Part shown: positions 1 to 8,949 of the stretch, in pieces
Position numbering within the stretch: position 1 is the stretch's first letter
Layout: each line of letters begins with the position of its first letter
Assembly (NCBI GenBank): GCA_003583745.1
Contig: QXPY01000001.1
Span: 372,001 to 436,000, forward strand
Direction: 5' to 3'
Source: Rhodocyclales bacterium GT-UBC
GTDB lineage: Bacteria > Pseudomonadota > Gammaproteobacteria > Burkholderiales > Rhodocyclaceae
DNA: 64,000 nt
Translations under genes and position numbers: made by a program
Notes under the pieces: generated by a model
Told to the model about the DNA's origin: nothing
The model's input: the letters and a program-made list of their open reading frames with translations, nothing else
The model's database searches: none

Positions 1-759
1 GCGTTCGTTCGGATAATGCACGAAGGGCGCCTGGGCAATTTCCTCGCCCCAGAACTGGTCATTGTAAAAATGGTTGCAGTTCGCCCGCTCGATGAACTCA
101 CCGAGCGCCGAAGCCAGGGCACTTTCCTTGGTCGCGCCTTTGCCATTGGTGAAACACATGGGCGAATGCGCATCGCGGATGTGCAAGGACCAGACGTTGG
201 GAACCAGATTACGCCACGAGGCGATTTCGATCTTCATGCCCAAGTCGGCCAGGACGCCGGACATATTGGCAATGGTTTGTTCCAGAGGCAGATCCTTACC
301 GGCGATATAGGTACTGGAATCCGAAGCAGGAACCAGGGAGAGCAAGGCTTGGGCATCGGCGTCGAGATTGTCCACTTCCTCGATAACGAACTCCGGCCCG
401 GTTTGAACAACTTTCTTGACCGTGCACCGTTCGATCGAACGCAGTATGCCCAGCCTGTCCTTGGCCGAAATATCGGCGGGCAATTCAACCTGGATCTTGA
501 AAACCTGTTTGTAACGGTCTTCCGGATCGACAATATTGTTTTGCGACAAGCGGATGTTTTCAGTCGGGATATTGCGCGTATTGCAGTAGAGCTTGACGAA
601 ATAGGCCGCGCACAAGGCCGATGAGGCCAGAAAGTAATCGAATGGCCCCGGTGCCGAGCCATCGCCCTTGTAGCGGATGGGCTGGTCGGCTATAACCGTG
701 AAATCGTCGAACTTGGCCTCCAGGCGAAGCTTGTCGAGAAAATTGACCTTGATTTCCAT
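1..759 (-). CDS. OsmC domain / YcaO domain fusion protein (C-terminus beyond window)
   Basis: The reading frame is open from an ATG at 759 to the left edge, giving 253 residues. Residues 1-150 look like an OsmC/Ohr-type redox domain, with cysteines at 50 (SSALC) and 112 (ERCTVKK) in the positions of the family's thiol pair. From about residue 185 a YcaO ATP-binding domain begins, with GATKESALASALGEFIER around 208-225. YcaO domains activate amide backbones with ATP; OsmC domains reduce peroxides. The fusion is known in proteobacteria but its substrate is not. The next gene is divergent. The fusion call is firm; the role is unknown. Confidence 0.85.
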   Translation of the reverse strand, partial: MEIKVNFLDKLRLEAKFDDFTVIADQPIRYKGDGSAPGPFDYFLASSALCAAYFVKLYCNTRNIPTENIRLSQNNIVDPEDRYKQVFKIQVELPADISAKDRLGILRSIERCTVKKVVQTGPEFVIEEVDNLDADAQALLSLVPASDSSTYIAGKDLPLEQTIANMSGVLADLGMKIEIASWRNLVPNVWSLHIRDAHSPMCFTNGKGATKESALASALGEFIERANCNHFYNDQFWGEEIAQAPFVHYPNER

Positions 760-888
760 GCGCGGGTCCCAAAACAGTGCCAAAAACAAAGAGGGCGCTA
801 TTATCGTGGTTTATTGTCCGAAAAACTCCCTGGTTCCGTCGTGATTTCTGGCAACACGAACGAGCTAGCCTGAATACAGGATTTTCGA

Positions 889-1413
889 ATGAACTCAAAA
901 CTGATTGCCGCCATTGCTTTTGCTGCGAACAAACATCGGGATCAACGTCGAAAAGATGCGGTGGCTTCCCCCTACATCAACCATCCGATCTCGTTGGCCA
1001 ATGTTCTCGCCAACGAAGGCAATGTCGACGACGAGCAAGTACTGATTGCCGCCATCTTGCATGACACCATCGAAGACACCGTAACGACCGAACAAGAGTT
1101 GTTACTCGAATTCGGTGAGGAGATCGCCCGTGTCGTCATGGAAGTAAGCGACGATAAAGCGTTGCCAAAAGCCGAGCGCAAGCAATTGCAAATTGACCAT
1201 GCAGCAACCATCAGTCGACGTGCCAAGCTTGTCAAACTGGCAGACAAAATTTGCAACCTGCGTGACGTGGCTGCGAGTCCGCCTGCAGATTGGTCACTTC
1301 ATCGTCGGCAAGAATATTTTGATTGGGCAAAGGCAGTCATTGAAGGCCTACGAGGCGTTCATCCAGCACTCGAGCAAATCTTCGATGAAGCATACGCAGC
1401 ACGGCCAAAATGA
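889..1413 (+). CDS. HD-domain protein, small alarmone hydrolase (MESH1/SpoT-hydrolase-like)
   Basis: A 174-residue single-domain HD phosphohydrolase. Putative metal ligands are H32 (YINHP), H58-D59 (ILHDTIEDT) and D119 (KLADKICNL), matching the spacing in MESH1-type (p)ppGpp hydrolases; E62-D63 follow the HD pair as in hydrolase-active SpoT domains. There is no synthetase or TGS/ACT domain, so it would be a stand-alone hydrolase. It would remove the 3'-pyrophosphate of (p)ppGpp, although some members act on NADPH or other nucleotides. It is monocistronic, divergent from the OsmC-YcaO gene and convergent with thiM. The family call is solid; the substrate is inferred. Confidence 0.85.
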   Translation: MNSKLIAAIAFAANKHRDQRRKDAVASPYINHPISLANVLANEGNVDDEQVLIAAILHDTIEDTVTTEQELLLEFGEEIARVVMEVSDDKALPKAERKQLQIDHAATISRRAKLVKLADKICNLRDVAASPPADWSLHRRQEYFDWAKAVIEGLRGVHPALEQIFDEAYAARPK

Positions 1414-1643
1414 GATTTCCGGCCGTGTTGCGGCGACGGATATCTCGGCCATATTCCGATAGGAATAAAACGCATAATTTGTATTATGTTAAATTTTATA
1501 TTGTGATGCAACAGGGCCGAATGCAACCGAAACCGGCTTATTAACCATCTAGCGAAGTAAATTTGTGTTTTCCATGCACCCGCGTCCTGATCCGGAAGAT
1601 GTAGCGCGCCAAGTCATGCAAAATTGCCTCACCCGTTATCGAC

Positions 1644-2477
1644 TCACATCTGCGGTTTGTATCCCGTCTCGAGATCAAGTTTTTCGGCAAGCGCCTCCTC
1701 GTCCATCAACTGCAGGGCGTCGAGCAGTGCCGCCTGCATGCTGCCGACCCCGAGCTGGCGCTGGATCATTGTTGCCGCAGCTAATTGCCCGGCCAGCGCC
1801 ATCAAGACCATGGCCGACGTAGTCGCCCGCCAAGTATCCGGCTGAACTGCGCAGAATGCGGCGATCAAGGCCGATTCGGAACAACCGACGCCGGTGATCC
1901 GGGTCATCCAGGGGTGGCCGTTGCCGATCCGCGCCCAGCGCCCGTCGCTGGCGAACACACGATCGACCGGTCCGCTGACGCCGACGACACAGCCCAGTTG
2001 GCGGGCCAGATCTTCGGCCAGCCGGAAACCATCTTCGTCGACCGCCGTGCTATCGACGCCACGCGTTTGCCCCTGGCCGCCTGCAATACTGACGATTTCC
2101 GAGGCATTCCCGCGTATTACCGACGGCACACGGATGGCAAGCAGGTCGCGAATACAGGTGTTGCGATATTCGGTGGCCCCGGCGCCGACCGGGTCGAGCA
2201 CGATGGGCTTCGAACCGCCCTGCTGCGCCTTGAGCACTCGCTGCATGCTTTCGATCCAGTAAGGCGACAGCGTCCCGATATTGAGTACGATCGCCTGGGC
2301 GATCGCCGCCATGTCGACCACCTCTTCGTGGGCATGTGCCATCACCGGACTGGCTCCGGCCGCCAGCAAAACGTTGGCGTTGAGGTTCATCACCACCAGG
2401 TTGGTGATGCAATGGACGAGCGGCCCTTGCCGCCTGACCGCCGTAATGTCCTGCCAGATATCCAGTGCGCTCAGCAT
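1644..2477 (-). CDS. thiM: hydroxyethylthiazole kinase
   Basis: A 277-residue thiazole kinase that phosphorylates 4-methyl-5-(2-hydroxyethyl)thiazole, a salvage step of thiamine synthesis. The N-terminus has the family segment [10 protein letters not shown] and the [10 protein letters not shown] loop. [12 protein letters not shown] (about 91-102) and [11 protein letters not shown] (about 194-204, catalytic cysteine 199) form the active site. It starts 15 bp downstream of the chemoreceptor stop codon on the same strand, which leaves no room for a TPP riboswitch directly upstream. No thiD or thiE lies nearby. Confidence 0.93.
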   Translation of the reverse strand: MLSALDIWQDITAVRRQGPLVHCITNLVVMNLNANVLLAAGASPVMAHAHEEVVDMAAIAQAIVLNIGTLSPYWIESMQRVLKAQQGGSKPIVLDPVGAGATEYRNTCIRDLLAIRVPSVIRGNASEIVSIAGGQGQTRGVDSTAVDEDGFRLAEDLARQLGCVVGVSGPVDRVFASDGRWARIGNGHPWMTRITGVGCSESALIAAFCAVQPDTWRATTSAMVLMALAGQLAAATMIQRQLGVGSMQAALLDALQLMDEEALAEKLDLETGYKPQM

Positions 2478-2492
2478 GTTCGTGATGTTTGT

Positions 2493-4112
2493 TTATTGAA
2501 TGCGATAGCGGGAAAAGACCTGCTGCATCTGATTGGCCAGACCATTGAGATGTTCGGCCGCCAAGCGGGTCTGATTCGAAGCGTCGACATTGGTTTCGTT
2601 GGTTTGGGCCATCTGCTCGATCTGCTGCGAAATGGCGACGGCCGCCGCACTCTGCTCGGCGAGCGCATCGGAGATTTCCTCGACCATGCCAACCGCCCTT
2701 TGGGCATGTTCGTTGATCCCGGCTACTGTCTGATTTGCCTCCTCGGTGCGGGTAACGCCCTGGGCGATAGAATTGACCGTCGCTTCGACGCTGTGGCCGG
2801 CTTCGCCGGCGCTGCTGAGGATGTTGCCGATGATGTTCCCGATATCCACCGTCGACTTGGTGGTGTGTTCAGCCAGTTTGCGGACTTCGTCGGCGACAAC
2901 GGCAAAGCCGCGGCCATGCTCGCCGGCCCGTGCCGCTTCGATCGCGGCATTCAAGGCCAGCAGGTTGGTTTGGTCGGCCAGCCCGCGAATGACGCCAACC
3001 ACCTGCTCGACGCTTTGGGCACGGGTTTCCAGTTCCTGCATGTAGCGCGCCGTTTGTTGGGCGGTACTGGCAATATTGGTGATTTCGCTGACGGCATCCG
3101 AAATCACGGCCACGCCAGACATGGCCAGTCGACTCGAGGCATCGGAAGCTTGGCGGGTATCCTTCGCACGGTCGGCAACATGGTGGATGCTGACGGTCAG
3201 TTGCTGGGTGGCTGCGGCAATCGAGGATGAGCGCTCGCTCTGGCTGCTGGCTGCCACCGCCACCCGCTCGGCTGTCGCCGACATCGAGTTCGATGCGGCA
3301 TGCAATTGCGTGCTGGACTGATGCAAAAGCACGAAATCGTCGCGCAAGCCGGCCAGGAACTGATTGAATGCCTGAATGGTCTGCGCCACTTCATCCTTGC
3401 CGCTACTTTCGACACGCAGGGTCAGGTTGCGCTCATTTTTGGCGCGTACCATCAACTGACTCAGGCTATGCAAGGGCAGCACGGTTTTCCGGTAGAGCAG
3501 CCAGCCGAACAGGCCGACGACGACCACGCCGGTGGTCACCATGGCGAGCGAGACGACGATTGCCTGGTGAGTTGCCGCTTCGACCTGTGCTTGCACGGAT
3601 TGTTGCTGGGCGGCGGAGAACTCGACTTGCGCCCGCATTGCCTTGAAAAACTCGGCCCCCGTCTTGCGGATGATGACGCGCTTGGCTTCGAGCGGCTCGA
3701 ACTGGTGATTCTGGGCAAAGGGGATGCTCGACTTCGCCGCTTCCAGATAGCCTTTCCACAGCGCATGCGTCTTTTCCAGCAACCGCGTCTCTTCACCAGC
3801 TGGAACGACCTTCAGGTAGGCAGCGAAGGCCTCGTCAAGCTTGTTTTCGGTAGCGCTCATGTCTTCCAGGACATGCAGTGATTTTTCTTCGGGCGTTCCG
3901 GCAACCCGGTTGAAACTGGTCAGCAGCCGCCGATACTCGCCAACCAACTCGGTGATATCGCGGAAAGCCCGCATCGACGGGAAGATGGTCGAGCCGATGT
4001 AGTCCTGCTGCTTCTTGATCTGGAAATTCTGATAAAGGCTGACGCCCATGCAGCTCAGCATGGTCAGAACGGCGATACTGACAAACAGGATCAGGCGATG
4101 TGCAATGGTCAT
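2493..4112 (-). CDS. methyl-accepting chemotaxis protein
   Basis: The frame opens further upstream, but the ATG at 4112 follows a strong AGGAGGAG site and clears the neighbouring LysR gene, giving 539 residues. Membrane segments are at about 7-27 and 184-206. They enclose a roughly 155-residue periplasmic helical sensor region that resembles a four-helix bundle. A HAMP segment follows, then the signalling domain with the hairpin tip near 380-405 ([20 protein letters not shown]). It signals through CheW/CheA to the flagellar motor. No CheR-docking pentapeptide ends the protein (it ends YRIQ). The ligand is unknown. Confidence 0.92.
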   Translation of the reverse strand: MTIAHRLILFVSIAVLTMLSCMGVSLYQNFQIKKQQDYIGSTIFPSMRAFRDITELVGEYRRLLTSFNRVAGTPEEKSLHVLEDMSATENKLDEAFAAYLKVVPAGEETRLLEKTHALWKGYLEAAKSSIPFAQNHQFEPLEAKRVIIRKTGAEFFKAMRAQVEFSAAQQQSVQAQVEAATHQAIVVSLAMVTTGVVVVGLFGWLLYRKTVLPLHSLSQLMVRAKNERNLTLRVESSGKDEVAQTIQAFNQFLAGLRDDFVLLHQSSTQLHAASNSMSATAERVAVAASSQSERSSSIAAATQQLTVSIHHVADRAKDTRQASDASSRLAMSGVAVISDAVSEITNIASTAQQTARYMQELETRAQSVEQVVGVIRGLADQTNLLALNAAIEAARAGEHGRGFAVVADEVRKLAEHTTKSTVDIGNIIGNILSSAGEAGHSVEATVNSIAQGVTRTEEANQTVAGINEHAQRAVGMVEEISDALAEQSAAAVAISQQIEQMAQTNETNVDASNQTRLAAEHLNGLANQMQQVFSRYRIQ

Positions 4113-4207
4113 GGGTCTCCTCCTGGATTTTCGGGTTTGGATATGAACGATCTTTTTGGCTGGCCGCCCCGTCGCGTTGCTCTCGACTATATCATCATTG
4201 TCATAGG

Positions 4208-4216
4208 TCGTACGAT
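4208..4216. promoter_or_regulatory. TCGTACGAT palindromic site upstream of the chemoreceptor
   Basis: The sequence TCGTACGAT lies 96 bp upstream of the chemoreceptor start. The same nine bases recur at 5684 upstream of the HbpS-like gene. TGTCAT and ATGACA flank it symmetrically. It could bind the nearby GntR-type or LysR-type regulator. This is inference; no regulator is assigned. Confidence 0.3.
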
Positions 4217-4258
4217 GACATTGAGTGGATGTGCTACGCCATTGTGACGCATCGCCAT

Positions 4259-5221
4259 CTAGTCCTCCGTCGGCATGGATCGCACCTGAGCCAGCAGCCA
4301 GGCACGAAAGGCCCTCGCTGCCGGGCGCTCGACAGCAGCTTGCGGTGTCGCCAGGTAATAGCAGAATCGGGACGGAACTTTGATGTCGAATGGCATCACC
4401 AGACGCCCCGCCGCGACCTCGGCCGCAACCAGGGGCTCCGGCGCCAGAACGACGCCCTGCCCGTTCAAGGCCGCTTCCAGCGCCAAGGTCGAGTTGCCGA
4501 AACGCAAGCCTTGCGTCGCATCGACCGTCGAGGCGCCGGCCGCCTGCAACCATTCCTCCCAACTCGGACGCAGCGATTCCCCCGGAATCGCCTGGTCGTC
4601 GATCAGTACATGCCAACGCAGGTCATCCGGCGTGCGTAGCGGATGGGCGCCATTCAGGAGCGCCGGACTGCAGACCAGCGTGTAATCCGGCGCCAGGACC
4701 GGATCGACCTGATAGCCTGGACATTGTGCCGCCCCGAAGCGGATCGCCACTTCAGTATAGCCAATACGGTGATCGAGCAGCGGCATGAGGTGGGGATTGC
4801 CCGCATCGTAACGATCGATGGCATCGACACTGCTCGAAAGTTGAAACTCGATGTCCGGATGGCGGCGTGCGAAATCGGACAGGTTAGGGACCAGCCAGCG
4901 TGCCGCAAAATTGGGTGGCGCCATAATCAGCAAGCGACTGCCCGGATCGCGTGCGGCCTCGATGGCCTCGACAATGCAGCCGAAGGCTTCGCGCAGTTTC
5001 GGCAACATCGCCTCGCCTTCGACCGTAATTTCAAGTCGGCGACTGAGACGGCGGAACAAGGCGACGCCGAGGTAATCCTCAAGTACCTTGACTTGCTGGC
5101 TGATCGCGGCGGGGGTCACATTCAGTTCAAGCGCGGCAAGCTTGAAGCTCGAATGGCGGGCGGCCGATTCGAATGAACGCAGGCTCTGGATGGGAGGCAG
5201 TCGTTGAAACACGATAGGCAA
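4259..5221 (-). CDS. LysR-family transcriptional regulator, GcvA-like
   Basis: A 320-residue LysR protein. The winged HTH is at about residues 10-68 ([20 protein letters not shown]), followed by a C-terminal effector-binding domain. The opening [19 protein letters not shown] is typical of the GcvA branch, which often controls neighbouring amino-acid or amine genes. It is divergent from the short peptide gene at 5361 with a 139-bp intergenic region, the usual LysR arrangement. The effector cannot be told from sequence. Confidence 0.9.
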   Translation of the reverse strand: MPIVFQRLPPIQSLRSFESAARHSSFKLAALELNVTPAAISQQVKVLEDYLGVALFRRLSRRLEITVEGEAMLPKLREAFGCIVEAIEAARDPGSRLLIMAPPNFAARWLVPNLSDFARRHPDIEFQLSSSVDAIDRYDAGNPHLMPLLDHRIGYTEVAIRFGAAQCPGYQVDPVLAPDYTLVCSPALLNGAHPLRTPDDLRWHVLIDDQAIPGESLRPSWEEWLQAAGASTVDATQGLRFGNSTLALEAALNGQGVVLAPEPLVAAEVAAGRLVMPFDIKVPSRFCYYLATPQAAVERPAARAFRAWLLAQVRSMPTED

Positions 5222-5360
5222 TAAAAAAGAATTTCTAATCCGAGAAACAAAAAAGAATCGTTTGTTGCGGCGCAGCAGAGTACATATAGTTCAGCTCGTA
5301 GGACGTCACACTGGAATTACCGAAGAACGCGCCACACCCCAACCCCAACGGAGAACAACT

Positions 5361-5522
5361 ATGAACACCCTTTCCCATCCCCTGCCCCCCACCCTCAACC
5401 TGAATGCCCTTGAAAACCAGGCCATCGGGGCTTCGCTCGACGCCTGGCGCAACACCCTTTGGGGCAAAATCCTGCTTACCCTGTCGCGAGCCTTCCCTGT
5501 GCCGGGCGACGGCATGCACTGA
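5361..5522 (+). CDS. short hypothetical protein (53 residues), LysR-divergent
   Basis: ATG at 5361 follows a GGAG site and encodes 53 residues. The composition is amphipathic, with a tryptophan-containing stretch (LDAWRNTLWGKILLTL) near residues 26-41. I do not recognise the family. It does not carry the arginine-rich pattern of DUF1127. Two things support a real unit: it sits opposite a LysR gene with a shared promoter region, and a clean intrinsic terminator follows 44 bp after the stop. It could be a LysR-controlled small protein, or the transcript could act as RNA. Confidence 0.55.
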   Translation: MNTLSHPLPPTLNLNALENQAIGASLDAWRNTLWGKILLTLSRAFPVPGDGMH

Positions 5523-5565
5523 AGTTCCCTGCCGGTACCGGCAGAACGGAAGATGAGCGCAGCAC

Positions 5566-5594
5566 ATGGCAGCCGCAAGGCTGCCATTGTTTTT
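5566..5594 (+). terminator. intrinsic terminator after the short peptide gene
   Basis: Nine-base-pair stem ATGGCAGCC / GGCTGCCAT with a GCAA tetraloop, followed by TGTTTTT. It separates the short unit from the downstream HbpS-like gene. A 16-bp GC palindrome (5529-5544, CTGCCGGTACCGGCAG) lies just before it. Confidence 0.8.
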
Positions 5595-5683
5595 CAGCCC
5601 GACGAATTCATCTCACCCAACCCCGCTGCAGCTTGTTCACAGATCGAAAGCATTCTAGCGATTATATGTTTACACATCGGTCG

Positions 5684-5692
5684 TCGTACGAT
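5684..5692. promoter_or_regulatory. TCGTACGAT palindromic site upstream of the HbpS-like gene
   Basis: Second copy of the nine-base sequence seen at 4208, here about 98 bp before the start codon of the HbpS/GlcG-like gene. The nearly equal distance to the start codon at both genes suggests a shared operator. The cognate protein is not known. Confidence 0.3.
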
Positions 5693-5789
5693 ATGTTGTC
5701 ATGGTGCTCCGCATTTCATTGACGAGCAAGTCATTTTTTGCGCGAGCCGATCCTTCTTTGACACCATCCGAACACGAGGGGCCATCGCC

Positions 5790-6263
5790 ATGAATTCATT
5801 CATCAAAGTACTTGCCCTGTTGCTGGGCGCCGCCAGCTTTTCAGCGCATGCCCAACTGGTCGACCGCAAGGCGCTGACGCTGGCCGAGGCGAGAAAGGCA
5901 ATTGCCGCGGCTACGGATGAAGCGAAAAAGAACAACTGGTCGGTGGTGATTGCCGTCGTCGACGATGCAGGCGTCGTGCTCACGATGGATCGCCTAGACC
6001 ACACCGCCCGTCCGAGTGCCGACATTGCCGTCGGCAAGGCGCGCACCGCTGCACTGTTCCGGCGTCCTTCGGGGGTTATGGAAGAGAGCATCGGCAAGGG
6101 CCGCGCGGCCTTGCTATCGGCTGGCGATTATGTCTTCCTGCAAGGTGGCGTTCCCATCGTGGTCAACGGCGAAACCATCGGCGGAGTCGGGGTTTCCGGT
6201 GCCAAGCCGCCGGAGGATGAACAACTCGCCAAGGTCGGCGCAGCTGCCGTCGGCCAGCGATAA
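5790..6263 (+). CDS. secreted HbpS/GlcG-family (heme-degrading domain) protein
   Basis: Start chosen at ATG 5790, which follows GAGGGG and opens with a signal peptide (cleavage after SAHA, about residue 21); 157 residues. The mature part is a single GlcG/HbpS domain: ALTLAEARKAIAAA, VVDDAGVVLTMDRLD, a SADIAVGKARTA segment and the GGVPIVVNGETIGGVGVSGA core. Members bind heme or cobalamin or accompany glycolate and aromatic catabolism; the exact role here is unknown. The protein would be periplasmic. A short gene at 6285 follows at 21 bp. Confidence 0.85.
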   Translation: MNSFIKVLALLLGAASFSAHAQLVDRKALTLAEARKAIAAATDEAKKNNWSVVIAVVDDAGVVLTMDRLDHTARPSADIAVGKARTAALFRRPSGVMEESIGKGRAALLSAGDYVFLQGGVPIVVNGETIGGVGVSGAKPPEDEQLAKVGAAAVGQR

Positions 6264-6284
6264 GGCTGGCGCGGGGAACGTTTG

Positions 6285-6596
6285 ATGAAACCGCCAAAAA
6301 TACTCAGCTGGATTGCAGCACGCAATCAAATCAGTCATGAACTGGCCCTCAAGCTCTGGCGGCGCGCCGCCGGCGAGGCCGAGGGGGCATTGGGCGAGTG
6401 CACCAGTCCGCGCTACTATCAGGAGGCCATCGATCGCTTCTGCATACTCGCCGACCAGGAATCCGGCGCATCGGGTCCTCTGCCTGCCCTGTGGCTCAAC
6501 CAGCTGAATTTGCTCAAAGCCAATCTGGGCGCTTTCGAAAGGCTGCATGAACTGTTCTGGTCAGGCTGGCTTGCTCCGGACAAACAGGTCATTTAA
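6285..6596 (+). CDS. conserved hypothetical protein, 103 residues
   Basis: ATG at 6285 follows GGGGAACG; a TTG lies one codon earlier. The protein is soluble and largely helical, with no signal peptide or metal motif. Features visible are SWIAARNQISHELALKLWRRAA near the start and WLNQLNLLKANLGAFERLHELFWSGW at the end. The terminal part resembles phasin-like helices, but I cannot assign it. It follows the HbpS-like gene by 21 bp and is probably co-transcribed with it. Confidence 0.6.
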   Translation: MKPPKILSWIAARNQISHELALKLWRRAAGEAEGALGECTSPRYYQEAIDRFCILADQESGASGPLPALWLNQLNLLKANLGAFERLHELFWSGWLAPDKQVI

Positions 6597-6745
6597 GTCA
6601 CCGCGTCCGGTAGCCTGGTTTCCGGTATACCTGCCGTCGCGATTGTTCTCCGATGACCGACATCTGTCGTCTCGCCGCCAGGGCGGCAGGGCTATAATTT
6701 GACGCTCAAGTGCCGCGAACTGCCCATTGCTTCCACGACTCGCCC

Positions 6746-7507
6746 ATGACTTACACCCCGTCCGCCTCCCTGCCCCGCAAACGTTCCCGCAGTCTCGGCG
6801 AAGAGGTCATGAACGATTTGCGCGGAAAAATCGAACAAGGCATTTTCCAACCCGGCGATCAATTGCCGACCGAACCGGTCTTGATGGCGGAACAAGGGGT
6901 TAGCCGCACCGTCATCCGCGAGGCGATTTCCCGACTTCAGGCGGCCGGGCTGGTCGAAACCCGACACGGCATCGGCACGTTCGTCCTGACGCCGCCGCCC
7001 AAAGCGTCGGCCTCGGATTTTCTGATGGTCGAAACCATTCGCGACGTGCTGGCCATGCTCGAGCTGCGCATCAGCCTGGAAACCGAAGCCGCTGGCCTGG
7101 CCGCATTGCGACGCAGCGATGATCAGTTGGCGGCGATGCGCCAGGCCCTGGGACTCTTCGAGGAATACATCGAACGCGGCGAATCGGCGGTCGATGCGGA
7201 TTTCAACTTTCATCTGCAGATCGCACTGGCCACCGGCAACAAGTACTTCGAAGACTTCTACCGTCATCTCGGTACCACTACGATCCCCCGCGCCCGGCTA
7301 GACACGGCGCAATTCGCCGAGGACAAGGGCCAGAAATACCTGCAGCAGACCAATCTCGAACATCGCGCCATCCTTGATGCCATCGCACGACAGGATCCGG
7401 AAAGCGCCCGTGCCGGCATGCGCATGCATTTAAGCAACAGCCGCGAACGCCTGCGCCGCGCCAGCGAGCGCGAATCGGCGCCAGAGCGGCAAGACAACGG
7501 AATTTAG
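6746..7507 (+). CDS. GntR-family regulator, FadR subfamily (FCD domain)
   Basis: Start placed at ATG 6746 (253 residues), where the conserved region begins. The winged HTH covers about residues 10-75 (GEEVMNDLRGKIEQGIF, PTEPVLMAEQGVSRTVIREA, GLVETRHGIGTFV). The rest is an all-helical FCD ligand-binding domain with DFNFHLQIALATGN and a late histidine (LEHRAILDAI), the usual metal and effector site. Members respond to organic acids such as lactate, glycolate or hexuronates. It may control the adjacent HbpS-like gene. The effector is unknown. Confidence 0.9.
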   Translation: MTYTPSASLPRKRSRSLGEEVMNDLRGKIEQGIFQPGDQLPTEPVLMAEQGVSRTVIREAISRLQAAGLVETRHGIGTFVLTPPPKASASDFLMVETIRDVLAMLELRISLETEAAGLAALRRSDDQLAAMRQALGLFEEYIERGESAVDADFNFHLQIALATGNKYFEDFYRHLGTTTIPRARLDTAQFAEDKGQKYLQQTNLEHRAILDAIARQDPESARAGMRMHLSNSRERLRRASERESAPERQDNGI

Positions 7508-7510
7508 CGA

Positions 7511-8026
7511 TTGCGCCATGCCTCCGCCGACCACCGGAACCGGCCTCCGCCGGATTCGATTGTCTCGCGCCCGATACGCATCGATCGGTTCGCGCTTGGC
7601 ACTTGGCTGATCGGCCTTTGCGCAGTCATCCTTTTTTTGGCCGAGCCGGTCTTCGCGGATGATCGCCCGCCCTACCCGGCGCCCTCGTCGCGCAGCTACA
7701 CGCAACAACAACTCCTCAAGAACTGGGCCCTGAGCGTGTGCCTGGCCAGCATCGCGCAGGATGTACGCGACAAAGCGGATGCCGGTGCGACTGCCTCAGC
7801 CTATCTGGAATTCGGCCATCAGCCCATCGCCGCCTATGAAGCGCTCAACAAACTGATCGAACAGTTTGTGGCCAGGCGTTACAGCGGCTCGGTCCAATCC
7901 GAGTTCAACACCATGAAGTGCATCGACCTGTTGCACAGCAAGGAGCTGGATCGACTGAGCCGGTATTGGGCAAAGGCCAGGTGGATCCAGGAACAAGACC
8001 TCAGACCACGCAGTTCCGGCAATTAA
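7511..8026 (+). CDS. Tai4-family type VI amidase immunity-like protein (orphan)
   Basis: 171 residues from a TTG at 7511, four bases after the GntR stop; there is no in-frame ATG before the conserved part. A signal-type hydrophobic segment (LGTWLIGLCAVILFLAEPVFA) ends near residue 49. The mature part carries features I associate with Tai4 immunity proteins: SYTQQQLLKNWALSVCLA, SAYLEFG, LIEQFVARRYSGSV and FNTMKCIDLLHSKELDRL, with two conserved cysteines. Tai4 binds the Tae4 peptidoglycan amidase in the periplasm. No Tae4 or type VI genes are in the window, so this would be an orphan. Confidence 0.7.
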   Translation: MRHASADHRNRPPPDSIVSRPIRIDRFALGTWLIGLCAVILFLAEPVFADDRPPYPAPSSRSYTQQQLLKNWALSVCLASIAQDVRDKADAGATASAYLEFGHQPIAAYEALNKLIEQFVARRYSGSVQSEFNTMKCIDLLHSKELDRLSRYWAKARWIQEQDLRPRSSGN

Positions 8027-8116
8027 CAGCCTGGCCGGGAAGCCTCATCCCCCCTGGCAAAGAGGCGGTATGCGCCGTACTCCCACCCTTTCGCCACACG
8101 CGAAGGCGAGAACAGA

Positions 8117-8863
8117 TCAAGGTTTTCCAGCCAGGAGCAATACCTTGGCCGCTTCGATGCGGTACTCGATGGCAACGCCCGCATCGTTCATGACGTCGAG
8201 CAGGAAGGCCTGCGGGTCGGTATGTCGCCCGACCGGCGCGATGGTCACGCCAGGTGCCGCAGACCCTTGGCCAATGTTCGGCTCTTCGCCGAACAACTCG
8301 CCGGCAAGCGTCTCGCCACGGTCCAGGATGGCCGCAGCCCGGGCGAAATCGGCCGCCTGGATACTGCTGCAGGCGGCTAACAGCGAGGCCTGTTTGTCCG
8401 TGCCGGGCGGCATGTCGAGACCAGCCTCGTCGGCAAACATGCTGCCCAGGCCGGGGTCGATGAAGGCCGACCATTTTTCCACTGTCTCGTCGAAACAGGG
8501 CGGCAACTCGATGAACTGGCCGCCTGCACCGATCGTCCCTGGATACAGCGCGATAACGTGCTCCGGCAAGTCATCGAGGTATTTGCGGCACAAGCCGCGC
8601 AGAAAGGCTTCACCCTGCCTCGCCGGCACCTCGTTCTTCAAGGAAAACCACAGTCGAAAGCCGTTGCGACTTGATACCGACACGGCCGGCGCCGGCAGAT
8701 CGAGTTCGCCCTGGACGGCCTCGTACAGCCTGGCCAGCTTCGGCCAATCGGCAGAACGTTGAATATCGATCAGAAGACAGCGAACTGTCTGCCCGAGCGG
8801 GTCGAGCTGCCCCGTGCCGGGCTGAAAATAAAGGCGCTGCAGTTCTCTTGCTAGTTTGTCCAT
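8117..8863 (-). CDS. conserved hypothetical protein, 248 residues
   Basis: Soluble protein with no signal or membrane segment. The middle contains APAVSVSSRNGFRLWFSL (about 59-76), which resembles the serine-glycine-histidine strand region of archaeo-eukaryotic primase-like proteins, but the catalytic aspartate pair is not evident. The C-terminus has a helical segment ending in ...LLLAGKP. It is monocistronic and convergent with the Tai4-like gene. I do not assign a function; the primase-fold resemblance is weak. Confidence 0.65.
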   Translation of the reverse strand: MDKLARELQRLYFQPGTGQLDPLGQTVRCLLIDIQRSADWPKLARLYEAVQGELDLPAPAVSVSSRNGFRLWFSLKNEVPARQGEAFLRGLCRKYLDDLPEHVIALYPGTIGAGGQFIELPPCFDETVEKWSAFIDPGLGSMFADEAGLDMPPGTDKQASLLAACSSIQAADFARAAAILDRGETLAGELFGEEPNIGQGSAAPGVTIAPVGRHTDPQAFLLDVMNDAGVAIEYRIEAAKVLLLAGKP

Positions 8864-8949
8864 GTTTCACCGGGATTCGAGCAGGCGGTGCTGCCTGCAG
8901 CCCGTAAGCCTACCGCAGCCCGCCTTGTCCGCCCAGTGTCCGTGGTCGT

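Noticed and set aside
16-624. 202-codon plus-strand frame at the left edge
   Set aside because: Antisense to the OsmC-YcaO frame, which carries recognisable motifs of both domains.
1473-1488. CATAAT/ATTATG inverted repeat in the AT-rich gap between the HD gene and thiM
   Set aside because: Weak AT stem in a convergent gap with no promoter role evident; not enough to annotate.
2478-2492. TPP riboswitch before thiM
   Set aside because: Only 15 bp separate thiM from the chemoreceptor gene; there is no room for the aptamer.
1785-3230. 481-codon plus-strand open frame
   Set aside because: It runs antisense through thiM and the chemoreceptor, both well supported. Long antisense frames are expected at this GC content.
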